Positions 8,915 to 18,211 are shown, counted from the stretch's first letter. The stretch is 64,000 nt of DNA from Flavihumibacter solisilvae (GCF_000814475.1 NZ_JSVC01000017.1:1-64000), one strand, 5' to 3'. Made by a program: numbers and translations. Notes: generated by a model from the letters alone, not told the origin.

Positions 8915-9352
8915 ATGCCGAAAATTGAAAAGTTTGCGGAAGAGGCCCACCGGTTTTATAACAAGGTAGCCAAAGAGTGTGGCACCCCACAGGATGTAAA
9001 ACACGCAAGCCGGGTAACGAGAGCCGTCCTGCATACTTTGCGGGACCGGATTTCAATCGAAGAATCCATGCACGTAATTGCTAACCTGCCCATGATCCTC
9101 AAAGGAGTTTATGTAGACGGTTGGAAGATCAACAGGAAGGATAACCGCATTGAAACATTAGATCAGTTCCTTGACCAGGTACGCGAACACACCAGCGGTG
9201 ATCCCAGCCGCGATTTCGGCAGCCAGCAGAAGGCCCGGAACACAGTGAAGGCGGTTCTCCATGTCTTACGAAAATATATCGATGATGGCGAACTTCGGCA
9301 CATCCAACAGCAACTGCCTCCCGGCGTTGCAATTCTTTTTGACGAGTCTTAA
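8915..9352 (+). CDS. DUF2267 domain-containing protein
   Basis: A 145-residue soluble, helical protein of the DUF2267 family, whose biochemical role is not established. Two similar helical halves are visible: HASRVTRAVLHTLRDRIS (about residues 29-46) and QKARNTVKAVLHVLRKYI (about 104-121), each followed by a short motif ending in LP (ANLPMILKG and QQLPPGVA), suggesting an internal duplication. There is no signal peptide or membrane segment. It stands alone after the hut operon, convergent with the patatin gene 13 bp away. The unusual strong ribosome-binding site implies high translation. DUF2267 genes often sit near stress functions in other genomes, but nothing here shows a role. Confidence 0.85.
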   Translation: MPKIEKFAEEAHRFYNKVAKECGTPQDVKHASRVTRAVLHTLRDRISIEESMHVIANLPMILKGVYVDGWKINRKDNRIETLDQFLDQVREHTSGDPSRDFGSQQKARNTVKAVLHVLRKYIDDGELRHIQQQLPPGVAILFDES

Positions 9353-9365
9353 TTTTCCCGGGTCC

Positions 9366-11630
9366 TTAAAATTGGCCACGTGAAAACCGGAATCCCAGGT
9401 TTACATAATTTTTCAGCACATTACTTTGATCCGAATACATGAACGAGAATTCCAGCGGACCGATAGGAGAGTCGATCCCTAACGTTAAGCCATACCCGCT
9501 GAGCAGGTTGTTGTTGAAATCGTCAAACTCTTCCTTAAGAAAAGAATGGTACATCAGGTTGAAAGTGGCTGCGGCATAAAGGCTGCCGGTGAACTGGTAA
9601 CGGTAATTGATACCTCCCTTGAGGAGGCTGTTGGCGCGGACAGATGCATCCTGCAACCCGGTAAATGATACCTGGTTACGCATGATGGGTAACATGCCTC
9701 CAACGAGAAAGTCATGGAAAAGAAATTGCGTCGTGTTGAAATTTGCGGCGCCTTCGCCCGTGATGGTAAGGTGATGACGCGGGTGTAATTGGACAACCTT
9801 CCGCGCCTGAATGCGAAGGCGGAAGAATGATTTGAAGTCAATTCCCAGCGAATCAATGTTGAGTATGGGAACCCCGCCGGATTTAAAGACCGCATCGGGG
9901 TTCTGGCCGAAGATATATGATGGTTCAATCATTACATATGAGCCTCTGCGAGGGAGGAAGAGCCGGTCATGTGAATTGTATTCATATTTCGCGTATGCCT
10001 GGAAATACAGGTTGCGGCCGTCAATGTCCTGTACTGAAATTGTCCTTGGCTTGAGAGAGACCCGCTCTATATGAATCCCTGCAGACGTAGCAGACCTTCG
10101 CTTAAAAGCAAATTGCAGCCTGGAATCAAGATAATAGCTGCTTTCACGATACACGCCGAAGGGCCTGTAATCCTGAGACAGGGAAAATTCCTGTCTTTCA
10201 AGATACATTTCGGAGATCCAGGCCAGTGGCACCTTGTTCATGCCGAAAAGCTGTGTATGCTCCAGCCGTAGCCGCGGATTTTCTGAGAGGCCCACTGTCA
10301 CTGACGTCCGGGTTGCCTTGCCAATGAAATCACGGGCACTGATATTCGCGATCAGCATGAAGTTGCTGAGCGTGTTGTAATTGATTGCAAACTTCGCGGC
10401 AACCGGTGCATTTTCAATCGCGACAAGTTTCATGTCTGCTTCACCTGGAGATACTGGTTCAAGCTGGTAATAGATCCGGTTGAAATAACGAGTTCCATAT
10501 GCCTGGCGGATCGCTTCTTCCATCTCCTTTACTGAATACGCTTCACCTTCCTTTAGTCCAAGCATCTTTCTTAAAAACGCATTGCTTATAAACTTCAGGC
10601 TGTCGCTCAGGATGTTCCTGATCGTGATCTTCTTTTCAATGGCGGGAAACGTTAACTGTTTGGATGGCCCGTAAATAGCGTTAAGCGAATCAGCCAGTCG
10701 TTTGAAATAAGGGTAGTATTCCTGTCCCTTAGCCAGGCCAATTTCGATCAGTGAATCGCTGTTGCTGAAGCTCCCCGCAGAATAATTGTCAACGGGGTGA
10801 TTGATATAGTAATCGCAGAGTGCGATCTCCTGTTTATTTAACTCAGCTTCTTTGAAGAATGCGATCTGCGTAAGAATCTGGATAGGGGAAGTGATCTTTT
10901 CTGCCGCAAGCAAACCCGAACTTACACTGCTGCCGATGACAATGTCCGCGCCCATATTTCTTACATCGCTCACCGGGAAGTTACGAATGAGTCCACCATC
11001 AACAAGCTTGCGGTTGCCCGAACTAACTGCCGTGAACACGGATGGAATTGCCATACTCGCCCGTACAGCAGAAACCAGGTCACCTTTATCAAGCACTACC
11101 GCTTCACCTGTTGCCAGGTCCGTTGCGATACATTTAAAGGGCCGGCTGAGTTTGGAGAAATCGGTGATGCCATACGCGGGAATATACAGCTCGTTGAACT
11201 TGAGCCAGAGTTCCTCGGCTTCCAGCAGTCCAAGCGGCAGCGAGAATTTGCGGTTTAGCATGGGCAACTCAAGGGCGTAGCGACCATATTCCGGCTTTTC
11301 TTCCATAATGAACGCCTGCAGGGAAGAACGATTACTCAGTAGCTGGTTCCAGTCGAGGCTCCTTGCGATCTGAAGAATGGAATCGCCTGAATATCCCACG
11401 GCATACAGGCTGCCGACGATAGCGCCCATGGACGTACCGGTAACATAATCGACATGTAAACCTGCAGAATCAATAGCTTTCAGGATCCCGATATGGGCGA
11501 GGCCCTTTGCACCGCCTCCACTTAAAGTGAGCCCGATCTTTGGCCGCGGATTTTGTTGCGGGTAAGCGGTTATAGCGGTCAAAAGGAGTAGGATAAGTAA
11601 ACCAGGGGTAACTATTTTCCAACCATTCAT
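9366..11630 (-). CDS. Patatin-like phospholipase with C-terminal outer-membrane barrel
   Basis: A 754-residue secreted protein combining a patatin lipase domain with a BamA/Omp85-like barrel, the PlpD-like (type Vd autotransporter-like) layout. A signal peptide covers about residues 1-25. The patatin domain shows the oxyanion loop GGGAKG (38-43), nucleophile S67 in GTSMG and catalytic D211 in DGG. A POTRA-like segment (about 330-410) leads into beta-strands that end in FRFSRGQF, with a terminal Phe as in outer-membrane barrels. The likely activity is phospholipase A on membrane lipids, but the substrate is inferred. It begins 11 bp after the stop of the ABC-F gene and is probably co-transcribed with it. 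Confidence 0.88.
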   Translation of the reverse strand: MNGWKIVTPGLLILLLLTAITAYPQQNPRPKIGLTLSGGGAKGLAHIGILKAIDSAGLHVDYVTGTSMGAIVGSLYAVGYSGDSILQIARSLDWNQLLSNRSSLQAFIMEEKPEYGRYALELPMLNRKFSLPLGLLEAEELWLKFNELYIPAYGITDFSKLSRPFKCIATDLATGEAVVLDKGDLVSAVRASMAIPSVFTAVSSGNRKLVDGGLIRNFPVSDVRNMGADIVIGSSVSSGLLAAEKITSPIQILTQIAFFKEAELNKQEIALCDYYINHPVDNYSAGSFSNSDSLIEIGLAKGQEYYPYFKRLADSLNAIYGPSKQLTFPAIEKKITIRNILSDSLKFISNAFLRKMLGLKEGEAYSVKEMEEAIRQAYGTRYFNRIYYQLEPVSPGEADMKLVAIENAPVAAKFAINYNTLSNFMLIANISARDFIGKATRTSVTVGLSENPRLRLEHTQLFGMNKVPLAWISEMYLERQEFSLSQDYRPFGVYRESSYYLDSRLQFAFKRRSATSAGIHIERVSLKPRTISVQDIDGRNLYFQAYAKYEYNSHDRLFLPRRGSYVMIEPSYIFGQNPDAVFKSGGVPILNIDSLGIDFKSFFRLRIQARKVVQLHPRHHLTITGEGAANFNTTQFLFHDFLVGGMLPIMRNQVSFTGLQDASVRANSLLKGGINYRYQFTGSLYAAATFNLMYHSFLKEEFDDFNNNLLSGYGLTLGIDSPIGPLEFSFMYSDQSNVLKNYVNLGFRFSRGQF

Positions 11631-11641
11631 ACCCGATGAAG

Positions 11642-13630
11642 TTACTCTATTTCGCTTTCCATTTCCATTATCTTTTCAAAAACGGTCTCATACTGCTTGT
11701 TGAGTTCGGCCAGTTCTGAAGCCTGTTTCTTATAGGCGGATTCAGCTTCAGTAAAGCGCGACTTGTCAGAATATGTCGCCGGATCTGCAAGTGACGCTTC
11801 GAGGGCAGCAGCTTTTTCTTTTGCTTTCGCTATCTTTTCTTCGATCTGGCTGAACTGTTTTTGCAGGCGCTGCAGTTCCTTCCTCAACTCTTTATTGATC
11901 GGCTGGTTATTCGCAGGTTTTTGTTCTGGTGCAGGGGCTGGAGCTGCGGGAACAGGTGTTGCTGCCGGTGAAGGGCTCGCCTGGGATGCCGCCTGAGTTG
12001 TTACCTGCTTTTCAGCCTTTGCCGCCTGTTTTGCCATCCTTTCTTTCCAGGCAACCCACTCTGCATATGTGCCTTTGAATTCCTTTATTTTATGATCCTC
12101 AATTTCCCAGATCTTGTTCGCTGCTTTCGAAATGAAATACCTGTCGTGACTTACAAGGATAAAACTTCCTTCGTACTTATTCAGCGCTTCCACCAGCAGC
12201 TCAACTGAGTGCATGTCCAGGTGGTTCGTAGGTTCGTCCAGCATCAGGAAGTTGGCTTTGCTTACTATAGTCTTCGCCAGTGCCACACGGGCTTTTTCCC
12301 CTCCGCTGAGAACCTTGATCTTTTTGTCTGTATCATCACCGCTGAAAAGGAAACAACCCAGTAACGTACGTAACTCCTGCTCTGTCTTCTGGCTGCCGGC
12401 GGTTTTCATTTCATCGAGCAAAGTATTGTTTACGTTCAGCGCTTCGAGCTGGTGCTGGGCGTAGAAACTTTCTTCAACGTTATGTCCCCACTTCCTGTCG
12501 CCATCAAATGACTCGACGTCGGCAATGATCCGGAGCAGGGTTGATTTTCCTTTGCCGTTTGCACCAATGAGAGCGATCTTATCACCGCGCTCAATTTCTG
12601 CAGAAGTGTGCTCAACAATAATATTATCGCCGAATTTTTTGGTGATATCTTTTAATTCTACCAGGATCTTTCCCGGTGTTTTATCAATCCTGAAATTGAT
12701 CTTGATATTTGGTCGCTCGATTTCCACTTCTTCAATCCGGTCCAGCTTGTCGAGACGTTTCATGGCACTCTGTGCCTGTGCGGCCTTTGTGGCTTTGGCC
12801 CGGAACCTTTCAATGAAACGTTCCTGCTGGCGGATATAATCCTGCTGGTTCTCGAAGGCGCGCTGCTGCAATTCTACCCGCATTGCCTTCTCCGTTTCGT
12901 AAAACTCATAATTACCGTTGTAGAAGTGAAGTTGCTTCTGGTAAACTTCCACAACCTTAGTGATCATTCGATTCAGGAAAAACTTATCATGACTTACAAT
13001 TACCACCGAGCCCTTGTAATGCTGCAGGTATTTTTCAAGCCATTCGATTGACGGCAGATCAAGGTGGTTGGTAGGTTCATCGAGCAGCAACAGGTCCGGC
13101 TGCTGCAGGATCATCTTTGCCAGCAGTACGCGCATCCGCCATCCGCCGCTGAATTCGCGGTAAGGACGGGAAAGATCCTGTTGCGCAAAGCCGAGTCCGT
13201 GAAGCACTTCTTCGGTGCGGTGATGGATTTCGTATCCGCCTAGTGTTTCCAGCTCGTGTAATTTGTCCGAATATTCGTGCAGGATCTTTTCATCCCCGGT
13301 GGCTTCCAGTTCCTTTCCCAGTTTTTCTATCTCAACTTCAAGCTGCTGTACCCTTTCAAAAGCACTGAGCGCCACTTCGAGAATGGAGTTATTGGTGTCA
13401 AAGCTGAGCAGGTCCTGATGCAGGTAGCCGATGCTCGTTCCACGGCTTTTTTCCACAGTTCCCGCAGAAGGCAGGTATTCTCCCACCAGCACTTTCAGGA
13501 GTGTGGATTTTCCTGTACCATTGTAACCGATCAGCCCGATCCTTTCATTGGGCTGAATATGCCAGGTCGCTTCGGACACAATGGTGCGGGCGCCAAACTC
13601 GAATGTAACGTTCTGTAATCCTACTAACAT
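11642..13630 (-). CDS. ABC-F family ATPase (Uup/YdiF-like translation factor)
   Basis: A soluble tandem-ATPase protein of the ABC-F group, which acts on the ribosome rather than in membrane transport. Using the ATG at 13630 it has 662 residues; a TTG nine bases upstream is a less likely start. Domain 1 has Walker A GYNGTGKST, signature FSGGWRMR and LLDEPTNHLD; domain 2 has GANGKGKST, LSGGEKARVALAK and MLDEPTNHLD. Between them lies the charged P-site tRNA-interaction linker. A Pro/Ala/Gln-rich hinge (about residues 545-575) leads to a C-terminal coiled coil rich in Lys and Glu, as in Uup. There are no membrane segments. A -7 box lies only 6 nt before the ATG. Confidence 0.92.
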   Translation of the reverse strand: MLVGLQNVTFEFGARTIVSEATWHIQPNERIGLIGYNGTGKSTLLKVLVGEYLPSAGTVEKSRGTSIGYLHQDLLSFDTNNSILEVALSAFERVQQLEVEIEKLGKELEATGDEKILHEYSDKLHELETLGGYEIHHRTEEVLHGLGFAQQDLSRPYREFSGGWRMRVLLAKMILQQPDLLLLDEPTNHLDLPSIEWLEKYLQHYKGSVVIVSHDKFFLNRMITKVVEVYQKQLHFYNGNYEFYETEKAMRVELQQRAFENQQDYIRQQERFIERFRAKATKAAQAQSAMKRLDKLDRIEEVEIERPNIKINFRIDKTPGKILVELKDITKKFGDNIIVEHTSAEIERGDKIALIGANGKGKSTLLRIIADVESFDGDRKWGHNVEESFYAQHQLEALNVNNTLLDEMKTAGSQKTEQELRTLLGCFLFSGDDTDKKIKVLSGGEKARVALAKTIVSKANFLMLDEPTNHLDMHSVELLVEALNKYEGSFILVSHDRYFISKAANKIWEIEDHKIKEFKGTYAEWVAWKERMAKQAAKAEKQVTTQAASQASPSPAATPVPAAPAPAPEQKPANNQPINKELRKELQRLQKQFSQIEEKIAKAKEKAAALEASLADPATYSDKSRFTEAESAYKKQASELAELNKQYETVFEKIMEMESEIE

Positions 13631-13636
13631 GGGGCG

Positions 13637-13644
13637 CAAAGTTA
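13637..13644 (-). promoter_or_regulatory. Predicted -7 box of the ABC-F/patatin operon
   Basis: On the minus strand TAACTTTG matches TAnnTTTG and ends 6 nt before the ATG at 13630. Transcription would begin at or beside the start codon, giving a nearly leaderless mRNA. No convincing -33 element was found. Confidence 0.4.
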
Positions 13645-13710
13645 AATTAAAAGCGCGATTGATACGATATTTGCGAACCTGGCCGATACCTTTTTGTTAA
13701 AGGAATCCGA

Positions 13711-16095
13711 ATGCTTATGATCATGCGAAAGTTGAAACGATCCTGGACGATGGTCTTCCTGCTGGGACTGGTTTTCGCAGGAAATGACCTGGAAGCACAA
13801 CAACGATTCACATTAAGCGGATATATAAAAGACTCACTTTCAGGTGAAAACCTGATAGGGGCGAGCATAGCCGTGAACGGGAAGGGAAAAGGGGTATATA
13901 GCAATAATTACGGGTATTTTTCCATTACCCTGCCTGAAGGGCCTTATGATATCACCATTACATACACAGGCTATGAAACCATGAAATATTCGGTTGCACT
14001 CGACCGTGATCTTGTCAGCAACCAGTTCCTGCGCCCTAGAATGACCACCAACGAAGAAGTAGTAGTGTATGCCAAACGCAAGGATGGCAATGTCCGTAAT
14101 GCCCAGATGGGCAAGTTTGACCTGAGTATCAGCCAGGTAAAATCGTTGCCTGTCGTTTTCGGGGAAGTGGACATCCTGAAGACGCTTCAGCTCCTTCCCG
14201 GTGTCCGCAATGCCGGTGAAGGAAATGCCGGCTTTTACGTGCGTGGTGGCGGCCCCGATCAGAACCTGATCATGCTCGATGATGCCGTGGTGTATAACAC
14301 AGGGCACCTGTTTGGTTTCTTTTCCATTTTCAATTCGGATGCCATTAAAAATGTGTCACTGATCAAGGGAGGAATGCCGGCGCAATACGGCGGTCGCGTA
14401 TCTTCTGTGCTGGACATTGCCATGAAGGATGGAAATTCAAATAAGTTCGAAGCGGAAGGAGGGATTGGCACTATTTCATCACGACTTTCAATACAGGGAC
14501 CGATTAAAAAGGACAAAGCTTCATTTATTGTCTCGGCACGCCGTACCTACATTGATGTGCTCATGAAACCTTTCGTTCCGAAATCCAGTTCCTTTTACGG
14601 TTCCGGTTATTATTTTTACGATCTTAATACAAAGGTCAACTATAAATTTTCCGATAAAGACAGGATCTACCTCAGCGGTTATTTTGGACGCGACGTATTT
14701 ACCTTCAAAAATAACCAGCGCTCTTTCAGTGCCAATATCCCCTGGGGCAATGCTACGGCGACATTACGCTGGAACCACCTCTTTCATCGCAAGCTTTTCT
14801 CCAATACAACGCTCGTCTTCAATAACTATAACTTTGCATTCAATGGAACACAGAATAACCTGAGCTTCAACGTTAGTTCGGGGATCAAAGACCTTACGGC
14901 GAAATTTGATATGGATTATTATCCCGCTCCACGCCACAAAATCCGTTTTGGTGCTCTTTATACCTATCATACATTTAAGCCGAACCTTGTTTCGGGAGGC
15001 TCTGATTCAATCGATTTCAAGCCCAACAATGCCCAACGCAAATATGCCCGGGAGACCGGAATTTATATCCAGGACGACTGGGAGATCAGTGACAGGTTCC
15101 AACTGGGTGCTGGCTTACGCTACAGCGGTTTCACGCAGGTGGGCAGGTACACCGTATTTGAACGCGACGCAGACGGTAATAAGCTAGACAGCATCGTATA
15201 TGATAAAGGGGAGAAAGTAAAACGATATGGCGGACTGGAACCGCGGGCGACCTTGCGGTTCAGCATTAATGAAAGCAGCTCACTGAAGGCATCGGTTACG
15301 CGCAATTACCAATACATCCATCTGGTTACCAATGCAGGATCAACATTACCTACTGACCTTTGGGAGCCAAGCACCCTGCGAGTAAAGCCCCAGGCTGCAT
15401 GGCAGTATGCTGCGGGCTATTTCAGGAATTTCCATGATAACCAGTTTGAAACATCCATTGAGCTGTATTATAAAAAAATGGATAACCAGATCGAATATCG
15501 TGAGGGTTATACCCCTTCGTTGAAAGACCCTGAAGAAGAGTTTGTCTTTGGTGACGGCTGGAGTTACGGAACGGAGTTGTTTGTGCGGAAGAATACCGGT
15601 CGGCTGACCGGATGGATTGGATACACGCTCAGCTGGACCTGGCGCAAGTTTCCTGACCTCAACGACGGGGACCGTTACCCGGCGCGATACGACCGGCGCC
15701 ACGACATGAGTGTAGTGGCCATGTATGAACTCAATCCCAAATGGAAGCTTTCCTCCGTTTTCGTGTATGGTACAGGAAATGCCATGACCCTCCCTGAAAG
15801 ATTCTATATCGTTAACGGGGTCCTGACCCAGGAATACAGCCGGATCAATCATTACCGCATGCCTGCCTACCACCGGCTTGATTTCGCAGCCACCTACACG
15901 CCGGTTCCCAAAAAGCAACGCCGCCTGAAGAGCAGCTGGGTATTCAGCATTTACAACGTGTACAGCAGGATGAACCCTTATTTTATCTATTATGACCAGA
16001 CGGGAAGTGCATACCAGGGAACTTTGAAAGTGGAAGCTCTGCAGGTTTCGTTATTCCCGATTATTCCAAGTGTGACGTGGAATTTTAAATTCTAG
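13711..16095 (+). CDS. TonB-dependent outer-membrane receptor with CarboxypepD_reg-like N-terminus
   Basis: A 794-residue importer that uses TonB energy to move a ligand across the outer membrane. The signal peptide ends at about residue 29-30 (LEAQ|Q). A carboxypeptidase-regulatory-like beta domain (about 32-110; FTLSGYIKDSLSGENLIGAS) precedes the plug domain (about 125-235), which has QLLPGVRN, FYVRGGGPDQN and a GGMPAQYGGR segment. The remainder is barrel strands ending in VTWNFKF. Three near starts (13711, 13717, 13723) are possible. No SusD partner or sugar enzymes adjoin it, so a polysaccharide-utilisation role is not supported; the ligand is unknown. The flanking genes are on the opposite strand, so it is probably monocistronic. 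Confidence 0.9.
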   Translation: MLMIMRKLKRSWTMVFLLGLVFAGNDLEAQQRFTLSGYIKDSLSGENLIGASIAVNGKGKGVYSNNYGYFSITLPEGPYDITITYTGYETMKYSVALDRDLVSNQFLRPRMTTNEEVVVYAKRKDGNVRNAQMGKFDLSISQVKSLPVVFGEVDILKTLQLLPGVRNAGEGNAGFYVRGGGPDQNLIMLDDAVVYNTGHLFGFFSIFNSDAIKNVSLIKGGMPAQYGGRVSSVLDIAMKDGNSNKFEAEGGIGTISSRLSIQGPIKKDKASFIVSARRTYIDVLMKPFVPKSSSFYGSGYYFYDLNTKVNYKFSDKDRIYLSGYFGRDVFTFKNNQRSFSANIPWGNATATLRWNHLFHRKLFSNTTLVFNNYNFAFNGTQNNLSFNVSSGIKDLTAKFDMDYYPAPRHKIRFGALYTYHTFKPNLVSGGSDSIDFKPNNAQRKYARETGIYIQDDWEISDRFQLGAGLRYSGFTQVGRYTVFERDADGNKLDSIVYDKGEKVKRYGGLEPRATLRFSINESSSLKASVTRNYQYIHLVTNAGSTLPTDLWEPSTLRVKPQAAWQYAAGYFRNFHDNQFETSIELYYKKMDNQIEYREGYTPSLKDPEEEFVFGDGWSYGTELFVRKNTGRLTGWIGYTLSWTWRKFPDLNDGDRYPARYDRRHDMSVVAMYELNPKWKLSSVFVYGTGNAMTLPERFYIVNGVLTQEYSRINHYRMPAYHRLDFAATYTPVPKKQRRLKSSWVFSIYNVYSRMNPYFIYYDQTGSAYQGTLKVEALQVSLFPIIPSVTWNFKF

Positions 16096-16110
16096 GGCAG
16101 TTTTAAATCT

Positions 16111-16962
16111 TTACTTACCTCTCGGCTCATACCTGAATCGCACAGCAGCGTTTTTCTTATCGGAAGCCGAAAGACGCAACTCGTGTCGCCTGCGACCCGC
16201 AGTAACAAGCAGGAGGGCGGTATTGGGCGGAATGCTACCCAGGTTATCGGCATACATGACGAGCTCATAATCGGTTTGCGGAAAGGCCTTCACTTCAAGA
16301 GTGAGCGGTTTATCGGTTAACCGCTGGCGGTACAGCAGCAGTTTATCATTAAGAAAAATGGTAACCGTATCATTGTCGATCTCGGCATTGTCATATATAT
16401 CAAGCCGGATGGTGGATGTGTCGAGTGAAAGAGTTGTGACCACTTCTGTTTCGCGTTGGGCAAGTTTAAGGTTGTGCTGGATCCTCGCCAGTTCGGCTGG
16501 TTGCTCTATATCGATTGGGAAGTCGGTTGTTGGCACCCGGTAGAGGGTTATTTTGCCTGGCGGGCAGGTCTTCTTACTGTCGCTTTCAAAGCCCTTCCAC
16601 TCACCGGTAAGGGCCTCACGGCCATTCTCCTTTGACCAGGTGAGATCGTAAGTCTTTGTACAGGGGACACAATCAGTCGGAATATTCACCTGCAATACCT
16701 GGTCTTCAATCAGGACCATTCTCCTGGTTTGCAGGTTATATCTTCCGTTGAAGTGGTGCTTTACGAATCGGCTTCGGTCATAGAAGTCGTATGAACTGCC
16801 CTGCATTGTGTTGCCGGAGCTGTTAAGCTGAATTTCCAGGTTATATATGGGAAAACAACCGCCCGTTTCCTGGGTAAGTGTTCCTCGCCAGATGCCAGTC
16901 AGATCCTGTGCCAGGCTAACCAGGTTCAGGAAAAGTGCGGCAGAAAAAAGAATGATCCTCAT
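16111..16962 (-). CDS. Secreted protein of unknown function, paralogue of the 17027-18109 gene
   Basis: A 283-residue protein that I do not recognise. It has a signal peptide (about 1-18, ending SLAQ) followed by DLTGIWRG, then a beta-rich domain with three cysteines near 109-112 and 142 (CVPC and TCPPG) that could form disulfides. The C-terminal domain (about 180-280) carries IRLDIYDNAEIDNDTVTIFLND and NLGSIPPNTALLLV. The same opening and the same C-terminal motifs occur in the upstream neighbour, so the two arose by tandem duplication. It lacks the Pro/Lys-rich spacer of that neighbour. It is convergent with the TonB receptor gene, 15 bp away. The N-terminal part has a lipocalin-like flavour, which is only an impression. 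Confidence 0.75.
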   Translation of the reverse strand: MRIILFSAALFLNLVSLAQDLTGIWRGTLTQETGGCFPIYNLEIQLNSSGNTMQGSSYDFYDRSRFVKHHFNGRYNLQTRRMVLIEDQVLQVNIPTDCVPCTKTYDLTWSKENGREALTGEWKGFESDSKKTCPPGKITLYRVPTTDFPIDIEQPAELARIQHNLKLAQRETEVVTTLSLDTSTIRLDIYDNAEIDNDTVTIFLNDKLLLYRQRLTDKPLTLEVKAFPQTDYELVMYADNLGSIPPNTALLLVTAGRRRHELRLSASDKKNAAVRFRYEPRGK

Positions 16963-17026
16963 GCAATGGTTTATGAGATCAATTTACTGTATCACGGCAA
17001 TACAAAACCGAAAAAGTGGTGAACGG

Positions 17027-18109
17027 CTATTTGGGCTTCTCGTATTTGAATACGACCACCGCGTTCTTTTGCTCATTTGATGTTATGCGGGCTTCAAATT
17101 GCTGGTTACCGGCTTTTACTACCATCAGCGAAGTATTCGGTGGAATCTCCCCGAGATTCTCTGCAACCATTACCAGCTCCTGGTAGTCATTATCATCATC
17201 CAGTTGGATGGTCAGGGTAATCGGTGACAGGGAAAGCATCTTCTTATATACGACCTGTTTTTTATTCAGGTAAACGGAAACAGTATCCTTATCAATAGTG
17301 CCATTGTCGTAAAGGCTTACAGTTATTTCGCGGGTATTGACCGTGAAAACTTTAACGATCTCATTTTCGCGGTTCTTTAATACCGGCGGTATGACCAGTG
17401 GCTGTGTGGGTCGTTTGATTTCGCGGTTGGAATCTTCAACCTTTGGCTTCTCAACTACTTTCGGCTCAATTGGACGGGTCGATTCTGCAACAGGGGAATC
17501 CGGCTTTTTGGCGGGGGGCTGGGTTTGTGGACTTTTTTTAACACCTGGTTTTGGAGTTGCAGGGGTACGTACCGGCGGTTTGCCGGAAGCAAGCGGTTTC
17601 TTCTTTTCCTTTTCGCGTTCCACGAGGAAAGGTTCTTTGAAGAAATCAGATGTAGGCACTTTGCGCAGGAAAACAGTTCCACGTCCGCAGTCGGAAGAGT
17701 CACTTGTGTTCATACTGATATATGTTCCTTCCAGGAATTCTTCGTTTCCGTTTTTCGCATACTGCAGGAAACAGGTCATAATACAGGCATCGCTACCCGC
17801 ACGCATACGTACTTCGACGATTTTCAGTTCTTCAAGTATTACTTTTTTTGTTCCTGTATGGATTGTGCCGCGTGCATCGGCTTTCCCGAAGAACTCAGTA
17901 GTTTTATAAGAATAGGTGACCCCTTTGAATTCCTTACCCCGGTGGTCGATCTGTACCTCAAATTTATAACGGTCATCAATATTCATCAGTTGCATCATCC
18001 GGTTGTTGGAACGGAATTGTCCCCTCCAGATCCCGGTCAGGTCCTGGGCTTGGGTGTTCAAAGCCAGTATCGAAAGTAAAAGAAGTAAAGCCGTCCTCAT
18101 GATCCGCAA
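17027..18109 (-). CDS. Secreted protein of unknown function with Pro/Lys-rich spacer
   Basis: A 360-residue paralogue of the neighbouring 283-residue protein. The signal peptide covers about residues 1-22 (ending TQAQ), followed directly by DLTGIWRG. The N-terminal domain runs to about 160 and contains cysteines in DACIMTC and DSSDCGRG. A low-complexity spacer rich in Pro, Lys, Thr and Glu (about 165-245) separates it from a C-terminal domain with ITVSLYDNGTIDKDTVSVYLN and NLGEIPPNTSLMV, the motifs shared with the paralogue. The spacer suggests a flexible linker outside the membrane, possibly crossing peptidoglycan. It lies 64 bp upstream of its paralogue on the same strand and diverges from thrS. 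Function unknown. Confidence 0.75.
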   Translation of the reverse strand: MRIMRTALLLLLSILALNTQAQDLTGIWRGQFRSNNRMMQLMNIDDRYKFEVQIDHRGKEFKGVTYSYKTTEFFGKADARGTIHTGTKKVILEELKIVEVRMRAGSDACIMTCFLQYAKNGNEEFLEGTYISMNTSDSSDCGRGTVFLRKVPTSDFFKEPFLVEREKEKKKPLASGKPPVRTPATPKPGVKKSPQTQPPAKKPDSPVAESTRPIEPKVVEKPKVEDSNREIKRPTQPLVIPPVLKNRENEIVKVFTVNTREITVSLYDNGTIDKDTVSVYLNKKQVVYKKMLSLSPITLTIQLDDDNDYQELVMVAENLGEIPPNTSLMVVKAGNQQFEARITSNEQKNAVVVFKYEKPK

Positions 18110-18183
18110 GTTATCGATTCAATTTACAGAAAAAGGAATCGCAAATTCGTACCGCTCAACCAGTTATTCTGGCAATTGTTCGT

Positions 18184-18191
18184 TAATTTTG
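18184..18191 (+). promoter_or_regulatory. Predicted -7 box of thrS-infC
   Basis: TAATTTTG matches TAnnTTTG and ends 20 nt before the thrS ATG at 18212. A -33 element is not obvious. The position argues for the ATG and against the earlier in-frame TTG at 18176, which lies upstream of the box. Confidence 0.45.
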
Positions 18192-18211
18192 GCCCCCAGT
18201 TTAAAAACAAC

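Noticed and set aside
9353-9380. Possible terminator AATTTTCCCGGGTCCTTAAAATT between convergent genes
   Set aside because: The arms pair only in their A/T ends with a large unpaired centre, so a stable stem is unlikely.
17337-17909. 190-codon plus-strand open frame inside the 360-residue secreted protein gene
   Set aside because: Antisense to the low-complexity Pro/Lys spacer; the Gly/Phe-rich translation is a by-product of that spacer.
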